From contig JAYESD010000001.1 in NCBI GenBank assembly GCA_036927565.1, forward strand, positions 75,721,751 to 75,785,750: 64,000 nucleotides of DNA. The letters are read 5' to 3'. Below the pieces are notes generated by a model. That model was given only the letters and a program-made list of their open reading frames with translations, did no database searches and was not told the DNA's origin. The position numbers and the translations under genes are program-made. Positions within the stretch are counted from its first letter, which is position 1. Every line of letters starts with the position of its first letter. Positions 57,249-64,000 of this stretch are shown here, piece after piece. Origin of the DNA: Tuctoria greenei. Taxonomy: Eukaryota; Streptophyta; Magnoliopsida; Poales; Poaceae.

Positions 57249-59033
57249 ATGTCGAACTCCGAGCGCTCTCCTCCGCGTGTCCACCTCGAGGGGCGTACCA
57301 AGGCCCAAATTGCCGAGGCTCGGACTAAGGCTGCGCTAATTGAGGCGCAGAAGGCCAAGGAGGAAAGAAAGCTCAAGGCACTCGAAGCATCCAAGGTGGC
57401 TGCGAGCATTTACAATGAGGATGAAGCCATTGCTCGTGCCACCGCGGAATCCCTCCATGAGCTGAGGAAGAAGAAAAGAGAGGATAGGGAGGCCCACAAC
57501 TCCAGGGCTGCTGAGGCCAGCGCTCCTAAGCGAAAGAAGCTCGTCACTGTTGGCGAGAAAGCGAAAGGCAAGGAGCCAGCCCAAGAAGAGGCTGCCCCTA
57601 GGGTCGAGCGCGACCCAAAGAAGGGAAAAGCCCCGGCTCCAGTCGAGCCGAGAAAGAAGAAGCCCTCCATCAAGGTGCCAGCCAAGAAGGCACCCGGAGG
57701 GGTTGTGATCAGGGAAAAGGGGAAGGCCACCTCTATTGGCCCCCTTGAAGTCCACACACCGGAAAGAAATCCCAACCGGCAAAAGGAACTGTCGGCAAAT
57801 GTATTTCATGGCAAGGGGTCTGAAAAGGCAAGGAGGCTAAGGGAAGAAAAGGTCTACAAGTATGAGAGGAGCACGGCCGATCCCAGATTTTGGTGTGACT
57901 TCCACTGTGATTATTACAGGCTAGTCTACCAACAAATGAAGAGGCCAGTGATAGAGGCTCAGTGGGTGGACTGGGACTACATGGCAAAGAAGGAGCACTC
58001 GGCCTTTGATGCCGTGATTGAGGCTGCCGAGCGCCATGATCTCAAGAAAATCATGGGCTTCAAATATGATTGGAATGTGGAAGTCATCCTCCAATTCTAC
58101 TCCACAATCTATTTTTCAACCTCTGGTGACAGGAAAATTATCTGGATGACTCATGGTGAGCAATACTCTGTCACCTATGCTGAGTTTGCAAGGATCCTTG
58201 GTCTTGAGGTTCACATGGACCACGAGATCATTATCTCGAACCTCAAGGCTGTGGATCGTGAGGAGCTGGCTTACATGTATCCAAGCCACCTCCCGTTTGA
58301 TGCCGGACTCGCTCGAAACATCAAGCCATTCTACAGCATCATGAACAGAATACTCAGACGGACGATAGCACCGAAGGATGGCGATGCTGGGGTGATTCAA
58401 GGGAATCTAAGGCACCTACTACTTCTGATCGATGGGGAAGAGAAGTTCAACCTCGTCGATTACATCTTCGACGACATCTTCAACATCTCGCATACTCCCA
58501 ACAGGGCGTGCGGGTATGCCCCCTACATTATGTGCCTTATTGAGAAGGTGTCGGGCGTGTCCTTTGTCAAGGATGTATCGCACCGACCTCTGCGCCCCCA
58601 GAAGCCGCCAAATGTGCCGGTGCCTCCTCGTCGCAAGAATGCAGATCCTCCGTCTCGCCCAGTGGCGCCTCCTTCTCCGCCTCCGCCTCAGTCCATGAGT
58701 GCGTTCTTCAAGTGCTTCAAGGCCATCTTCACCTCGTGCCGGAAGCAAGAGATTCGCGCTCAGAGGGCACACAAGCGCCAAGAGAAGTATCTTAAGGCGG
58801 TGTGCGACAAGCTGGAGGTCCCGATGTCCTCCCCGGAGGTGAGTGATGGGGAGATCACTCCTTTCCCCACCTTCACCGCCGATGAGCTCGCCCAGCTCCA
58901 AGAGGATGGAAGCTCCTCTCGGGCTGCTCCCTCGGCAAGGAACTCCGACGACGACGACGACGATGTCAATGATGAGGTCGACGTCGAAGATTCCGAGGCC
59001 ACGGAGAGTGGAAGTGGCGAAGATGAGGACTAG
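57249..59033 (+). CDS. Third ORF of the SIRE-type element, 594 residues, function unknown
   Basis: Intact frame starting MSNSERSPPRVHLEGR. Residues 1-185 are highly charged (Lys/Glu/Ala, predicted coiled coil and a basic region with PRKKKPSIKVPAKKA that could be nuclear-localising). Residues about 190-440 form a folded domain (DPRFWCDFHCDYYRLVYQQM, IIWMTHGEQYSVTYAEFARI, DYIFDDIFNISHTPNRACG) that recalls plant retrotransposon ORF1-type proteins of Athila-like elements. A Pro-rich stretch follows, then an acidic tail (DDDDDDVNDEVDVEDSEATE). I see no signal peptide or membrane span, so it is not an obvious envelope protein although it sits in that position. A broken homologue is at 43844-45483. 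Confidence 0.85.
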   Translation: MSNSERSPPRVHLEGRTKAQIAEARTKAALIEAQKAKEERKLKALEASKVAASIYNEDEAIARATAESLHELRKKKREDREAHNSRAAEASAPKRKKLVTVGEKAKGKEPAQEEAAPRVERDPKKGKAPAPVEPRKKKPSIKVPAKKAPGGVVIREKGKATSIGPLEVHTPERNPNRQKELSANVFHGKGSEKARRLREEKVYKYERSTADPRFWCDFHCDYYRLVYQQMKRPVIEAQWVDWDYMAKKEHSAFDAVIEAAERHDLKKIMGFKYDWNVEVILQFYSTIYFSTSGDRKIIWMTHGEQYSVTYAEFARILGLEVHMDHEIIISNLKAVDREELAYMYPSHLPFDAGLARNIKPFYSIMNRILRRTIAPKDGDAGVIQGNLRHLLLLIDGEEKFNLVDYIFDDIFNISHTPNRACGYAPYIMCLIEKVSGVSFVKDVSHRPLRPQKPPNVPVPPRRKNADPPSRPVAPPSPPPPQSMSAFFKCFKAIFTSCRKQEIRAQRAHKRQEKYLKAVCDKLEVPMSSPEVSDGEITPFPTFTADELAQLQEDGSSSRAAPSARNSDDDDDDVNDEVDVEDSEATESGSGEDED

Positions 59034-59456
59034 CTCTTAGGTCTTAGCTTCCTCCCTTCTTTTCCTTTTTGGTGCCTTGATGCCAAAGGGGGAGAGTTAA
59101 GGGGGAGTTAATCTTTTGTGGGCGTGTGTTGTGATGTTTGACTTATCTTGTAACATATTTATGCTTTTACATTTGTGCAAGACTCGTTATTGTTGCTTAC
59201 TATCAATATATTGCTCTTATTGTCAATCCTATGAACATATTGATACTATTCATGTCTTGTCACAAACTGTTGAGCACATCACGTAGGCACCCCACCATAA
59301 CGTGTGTGGGTATGAAAGAACTTCTCCATCCCTTTTACTTGTTGCATACTTTGAGGGGGAGTCATTCATACGCACACATGTTATGAAAACCAAACTTTAT
59401 ACTCTTATTTGTGAAGGACTTAATGTGTTGTCATCAATCACCAAAAAGGGGGAGAT
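59034..59456 (+). other. 3' untranslated region with polypurine tract
   Basis: No gene. It holds AAAGGGGGAGAG at about 59084-59095 as an internal purine run and the polypurine tract AAAAAGGGGGAGA at 59443-59455, directly before the 3' LTR, which primes plus-strand synthesis. Confidence 0.85.
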
Positions 59457-61114
59457 TGAAAGTGCATCTAGGTTCCCCGTGGGTTTTGGATGATTGATGA
59501 CGACAATTAAGTCGCTAATGAGCTCAAGTGATCATAGCACAGGTATGGACTCAATTGGAGACGCAAACCCTCAAAAAGGAAAAGGAAGGAAACGGAGTCA
59601 ACTCGAAGCATAGAAACTAGGGTTTCTTGCGTGATTGAGTTAGACTAGCCGTAGTAATAGGAGGGTGTGTGTGTCAAGTGCATTGAGATCAAGTTTGGGA
59701 GCTCAAAGTGGTTTAGAGGTCAAACCTATGAAAGAAATGAGTGATTGAGTGGTCTGGCCGTAGGGCCGGACTAGTCCGTGGAGGAGGCCGGACTAGTCCG
59801 TTCCTGGCCGGCCAAGTCCGTTTCTGGCCGGACCAGAAGGGTCTGACTGAGATCGGACTAGTCCGTTTGTAGCCGGACTAGTCCGGCTAGCTGTGAGTGG
59901 GTTTTGGGATGAAGTCCCAAAACCACGGACCTGTCCGTTTTGGACCGGACCAAGAGGTCCTGAGTGAGAACGGACTAGTCCGCCCGTGGGGCCGGACTAG
60001 TCCGGGTTGGCTAAGAAAAGGTGCTTCTATGCTAAGTCTGGGAGGACCGGACTAGTCCGCCCTAGGGGCCGGACTAGTCCGTGGTCCTCAGACTAGTCCG
60101 TTTTCACCCGGAGCAGAAGGCTCTGTGTGTGATCGGACTAGTCCGGTGTTGACCGGACTAGTCCGTTCTGGAAGTGACCGTTTGAATTTGAAGTTTGGCG
60201 GGTAGCGTGACGATCGTGTGTCAGCTGTCGGGACCTGACAAAGGAGTCAGTGGTCCCCTAGGCCGGACTAGTCCGGGCCAGTGGCCGGACTAGTCCGTCC
60301 TTTTGCTGAAGTCAGCAAATTGGGGTTGGGACCTCTATAAAAAGGGGACCCCCGGCCTCATTTCAAACACCCTTGGAAAAACTCAAACCCTAGCGCCGCC
60401 ACAGCCAACTTGGAGCACTCCTAAGCCTCCTTCTTGCCTACTTTCCCTCTAAAACTAATTCTTGAGTGGATTAGGGTTTAGTGAGGTGGAGAAGAGGAAG
60501 AACATCGCGCTTGTGCTCCCGGTTTGATCTCTTGCACTCGTTGAGTCTTTGTGGGCTGTGTGTTGAGTTTGTTTTACTGTGTTGATCATCTTTGTGGTGT
60601 GGGAGCCTAAGTTTGTGAGAAGCCCCAACGAACTTTGTAATCACCGTTGTGATTAGTGGAGAACCAAGTTAGGCCCGTGCGGTAAACTTGGTGAGGGAAG
60701 GGTTGTTGGACCCGGTCCTTTTGTGGACTCCTCAACGAGGACGTAGATTCCTTGTGTGGGATCGAACCTCGGGATAAAATCCTTGTCTCCTTGTGTTCTT
60801 CGCATTTACTCTATTGATTACTTTGTTCTAGGGTTGGTAGTCTCGTTTCATACTCCGCATTGCTACAAACTTGTGGAAACTTGACTTGCTCTTGTTTAGG
60901 TTGTTGCTTAACTTGATTTAAACATATACTCACTTGTAGTAAAGAGAAAATACCCTAAACCTTGCTAGAAACATCTTTTTAGGGTTATTCACGCAAGCTG
61001 ACCGGACTAGTCCGCCCCCTGACCGGACTAGTCCGCCCCCTGTGATTTAATCTTGTTTTATTAAGTCATTTGCAGGTCGATTAGCCTATTCACCCCCCCT
61101 CTAGGCAACTTTCA
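59457..61114 (+). repeat. 3' LTR of the complete SIRE-type element
   Basis: Same length as the 5' LTR. Differences seen: GATCGGACT for GATCAGACT, GGGACCTC for GGGATCTC, ATCGCGCTT for ATCGTGCTT, CCTAAGTT for CCTCAGTT, TTGATTTAA for TTGACTTAA, and one C for T near the end. TATA at 60336-60343. Confidence 0.96.
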
Positions 61115-61119
61115 GCTTC
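61115..61119. repeat. Target duplication GCTTC, right copy
   Basis: Matches 49033-49037. Confidence 0.93.
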
Positions 61120-64000
61120 GAAGCCTTCGTCAAGCTTCAGCTCCAACCTTCGGATCTTCGCCCCTCCCGACCTTTCTCAGGAGTAGGTCCGGGGGCCATA
61201 ACCCCACTCGGTGCCATTACTCTCCCGGTGACCATCGGAACTACGGAAAACTACAGGACTAAGAAGTTGGTCTTCGACGTGACACAGATCAACTTGCCAT
61301 TCGATGCCATCTTGGGAAGGCTAGCTTTATACAAATTCATCGCTGCTGCTCACTATGGCTACTTGGTGTTGAAGATGCCAACACCCTCAGGCGTTCTCCG
61401 GATCAGCGGAGATCGCACCGCTGGAGTTACTGCTTTGAAAGAACTCCACGCGCTTGCTACAGCGCAGGAGGAAGAATACGGAAAGGAGCAAGCTCCGAAG
61501 CCCCCGAGCATTCGTCATCGAGGCTCAACTTCTGCACCCCATGTGCAACCAAGCGGCAACACCGACATTCTCATCAAAGTTGTCCAAATTGGTTCCGACA
61601 CTGCTCAGACCACCCGTATATCGGGAGGTCTGAACGACAAATAGCAACTCGCGCTCATCACTTTCCTCCGGGCTAATGTCGACGTGTTTGCCTGGCAACC
61701 ATCACAAATGTCTGGGATCCCTAGGGAAGTGATTGAGCACAATATGAAGATTTATCCAGACGCTCGGCATGTACATCAGAAGCCTAGGAAGCAATCAGTA
61801 GAGCGACAGAACTTCATACGCTAAGAAGTGAAGAAGTTGCTTGAAGCTGGATTCATCAGGGAAGTCTTCCACCCAAAATGGCTAGCAAACCCAGTTGTTG
61901 TACCGAAGGCCGGCGGGAAGCTTCGGATGTGTATCGACTACACAACACTGAATAAGGCATGCCCAAAGGATCCATTTCCACTACCTAGAATAGATCAGAT
62001 AGTGGATTCCACCTCTGGGTGTGAATTACTGTGTTTCCTCGAAGCATATTCTGGGTATCATCAAATCAGAATGTCTAGGGAGGATGAAGAGCATACTGCC
62101 TTTATCACACTAGATGGATTATATTGTTACACTGCCATGCCATTCGGTCTCAAAAACGCTGCTTCAACGTTTGTGCGAGTAATGTACAAAACTTTTGGAG
62201 AGCTCATCAGAGATGTAGTGGAAGTGTACGTCGATGAAATCATCATCAAGATCAAGAACAAGGAGTCATTTCTTGACACCTTACAAGCTGTCTTCGACAA
62301 GTTGCGAATCACGCGCACAAAGATGAACCCAGACAAGTGTGTCTTTGGGGTTAGCTCTGGAAAGCTTCTTGGATTCTTGATGAACCACTGAGGATAGAGG
62401 CGAATCCGGCGAAGATTAAAGCTATTGAAGACATGCGGCCACCAGCTCGCATCAAGGATGTCCAGAAGCTGACTGGGTGTCTAGCTGCCCTCAGCCGGTT
62501 CATCTCAAGACTGGCGGAACGGGCGCTACCCTTCTTCGAATTATTGAGGAAGTCCGGACCATTCCAATGGTCTGAAGAAGCAGAAAAGGCATTCCAAGAG
62601 CTGAAGCAGCTCCTCACCACTCTACCAACTTTGGTAGCTCCGAATCCTAGTGAGCAACTACTTCTTTACATTTTAGCAACTGACGAAGTTGTCAGCATGG
62701 TCCTGGTTGCAGAAAGACCAGAACCATCCGCAGTTCAGGAATCCAGACCCTCCTAGGAAGGTCTGGAGCTACCTAAAGGCGAGTTTGGGTCCCAGCCCTC
62801 AGACACGGATCCTCGAGGCGTGACGCCAGAGGATCAACCTCCTTCAAATGAAGGAGTTACTATAGCTGAACAAGAAGATCTAGATCCTTCTGGGAGGGTT
62901 TGTGTCACTTCAGAAGAAGCTCAGGGTTCTTCTATCAAGAACTGGGAGGTCCCCGAAAAAGGTCAGGACCCCTCTGGGAGGGTCCGGGTTGATGAGGAGG
63001 AAGCTTCGGGCTCCTTCAGGAGGGTACGGACAGTCCAGCACCCAATATACTTCATCAGTGAAGTACTCCATGACGCCAAGACTCGGTACCTAGAGGTGCA
63101 TAAGCTGCTTTACGCAGTTCTTATCGCCTCTAGGAAGCTTCATCACTACTTCCAAGCTCACAAGATTTCAGTGGTAACCTCTTATCCATTGTGTGCAATC
63201 TTGCATAACCCCAACTCTACTGGGAACATTGCAAAGTGGGCAGCGGAATTGGCCGAGTTTGATCTTGAATTCATCCCAAGACAAGCGATAAAGAGTCAAG
63301 CATTGGAAGACTTTGTGGCCGAATGGACCCCCTCTCCATCAAATCCTGTGGGTCCCAGTGAGCAAAAGCTGGAACCTAAGGTTCTGGTCTTCAATGAGCC
63401 TCGCTGGACTCTCTACTTTGATGGCTCCATGCAGAAGCAGGGGGTCGGAGCTGGAATCCTTCTCCTTGCTCCCACCGGAGAGAAGGTCAAATACATGGTT
63501 CACCTTGACTTCAAGGCGACCAACAACATGGCGGAGTATGAAGCACTAATCTATGGGCTCAAGGTGGCACTATCATATGGTGTCAAGCAGCTGTTGGTAA
63601 AGGGTGCTTCATAGCTCATTATCAAACAAGTCAAAAGTGAATGCTGCTGCAACAACCCCCAACTGGCTGCATATCTTCTTGATGTCCAGAAGCTTCAAAA
63701 GGATTTTGAAGTCCTGGATCTTTGCCATGTCCAGCGTCTCAACAACGTTGAAGCTGATGAACTCTCGATGAAAGATTCAACCGGAGCTCCAGTTCCCGAT
63801 GGAACCTTTGTCCAGAGATTGTCAAAACCAACAGCTCAGCCTGCTGAACTGAGCGAAGGGGGCGAGACCAGCACCTCAAAGCTTGCGGTCCCGATGGCCC
63901 TGTTACCATGGCGTCCATCAAGGGTCATAAGTGCTGCAGGAAGCTCCAAGCAACCCATCACGCAAGACTCAGAAGCTAAAGTTAGCTCCAATTCATGGAT
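61115..64000 (+). pseudogene. Gypsy pol: rest of protease, reverse transcriptase, RNase H; decayed
   Basis: Continues the protease reading after the insertion (GAITPLGAITLPVTIGT, VTQINLPFDAILGR). Reverse transcriptase spans about 61828-62391: KAGGKLRMCIDYTTLNKACP, EAYSGYHQI, MPFGLKNAA. The active-site motif is YVDE (62227-62238), not YVDD, so the second catalytic Asp is Glu. RNase H: YFDGSMQKQG, NMAEYEAL. The expected GDS is GAS (Ala codon 63606-63608). Stops at 61642-61644, 61822-61824, 62754-62756 and 63612-63614 and a frameshift at 62389 confirm decay. Integrase lies beyond the window. Confidence 0.9.

Larger units (their letters stand above)
49038..61114 (+). mobile_element. Complete SIRE/Maximus-type Copia retrotransposon, 12.1 kb
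   Basis: Two LTRs of 1,658 bp, a 5-bp target duplication GCTTC (49033-49037 and 61115-61119), primer site, polypurine tract, and three long open frames (gag 761, pol about 1,078, third ORF 594 residues). All the usual catalytic motifs are present. By eye the LTRs differ at six positions. It may be able to move. It lies in the protease region of the Gypsy element. Confidence 0.96.
46200..64000 (+). mobile_element. Gypsy retrotransposon (5' LTR, gag, pol), split by a SIRE-type insertion
   Basis: 5' LTR 46200-47109, primer site, gag from 47148, protease interrupted at 49037, pol resuming at 61120 after the 12.1-kb insert and its TSD copy, running through reverse transcriptase and RNase H to the window edge. 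It inserted into the SIRE-type element ending at 46199; the 5 bp before it are GCAAT, which should recur after its 3' LTR beyond 64000. Several stops show it is no longer autonomous. Confidence 0.9.

Noticed and set aside
57249..59033. Calling the third ORF an envelope gene
   Set aside because: No signal peptide, membrane segment or fusion-peptide-like stretch. Position alone is not enough.

Overview
The window is repeat-dense nuclear DNA from a flowering plant, most probably a grass. I infer this from nested SIRE/Maximus-type Copia and Gypsy LTR retrotransposons, very large CACTA DNA transposons, a decayed plastid trnV segment, and host-type genes with plant GT-AG introns. No ordinary single-copy host gene is clearly intact. 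Almost every base that can be assigned belongs to a mobile element or to host sequence carried or broken by one.

Layout. 1-5699: 5' part of a minus-strand SIRE-type Copia element with 5' LTR 4147-5699, inserted into the gag of another minus-strand Copia element (5700-8304). 8305-10690: AT-rich non-coding sequence. 10690-12686: right end of a decayed CACTA element, abutting a third minus-strand Copia relic (12687-15402). 15904-16163: plastid-derived insert with a decayed trnV-GAC. 18545-19218: fragment of a CW zinc finger plus methyl-CpG-binding-domain gene, cut by a truncated LINE. 19785-21773: Gypsy LTR and start of its interior. 21777-40328: an 18.5-kb CACTA transposon with matching ends and a TGT target duplication. 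40351-41757: rearranged Gypsy pieces. 41758-46199: 3' part of another minus-strand SIRE-type element. 46200-64000: a plus-strand Gypsy element that runs off the window and is split in its protease region by a complete 12.1-kb SIRE-type element (49038-61114, TSD GCTTC).

The main discovery is the content of the 18.5-kb CACTA element. Besides decayed TNP2 transposase and TnpA/Ulp1-like genes, it carries (i) a complete five-exon gene for a UBC9-like SUMO-conjugating enzyme, 152 residues, with all splice sites and the catalytic Cys present; (ii) a nearly 1-kb head-to-head inverted repeat derived from a CLASSY/DRD1-type SNF2 chromatin remodeller, which would fold into a long hairpin RNA if transcribed; and (iii) an intact 140-residue gene of unknown function. 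The UBC9-like, TNP2 and 140-residue genes begin behind the same promoter module (TATA box followed by GGCGGTT-type repeats), which suggests the element has put the captured gene under its own control. With the Ulp1-type protease, the element has both a SUMO-attaching and a SUMO-removing enzyme fold. Whether any of this is active cannot be told from sequence alone.

The complete SIRE-type element at 49038-61114 looks young (six differences seen between 1,658-bp LTRs) and has three long open frames: gag, pol and a third ORF. Its gag-pol junction is closed in both frames and flanked by matched GCA codons, an arrangement repeated in the older copy at the start of the window. Its LTRs and the leader of the third ORF are packed with the palindrome CGGACTAGTCCG.
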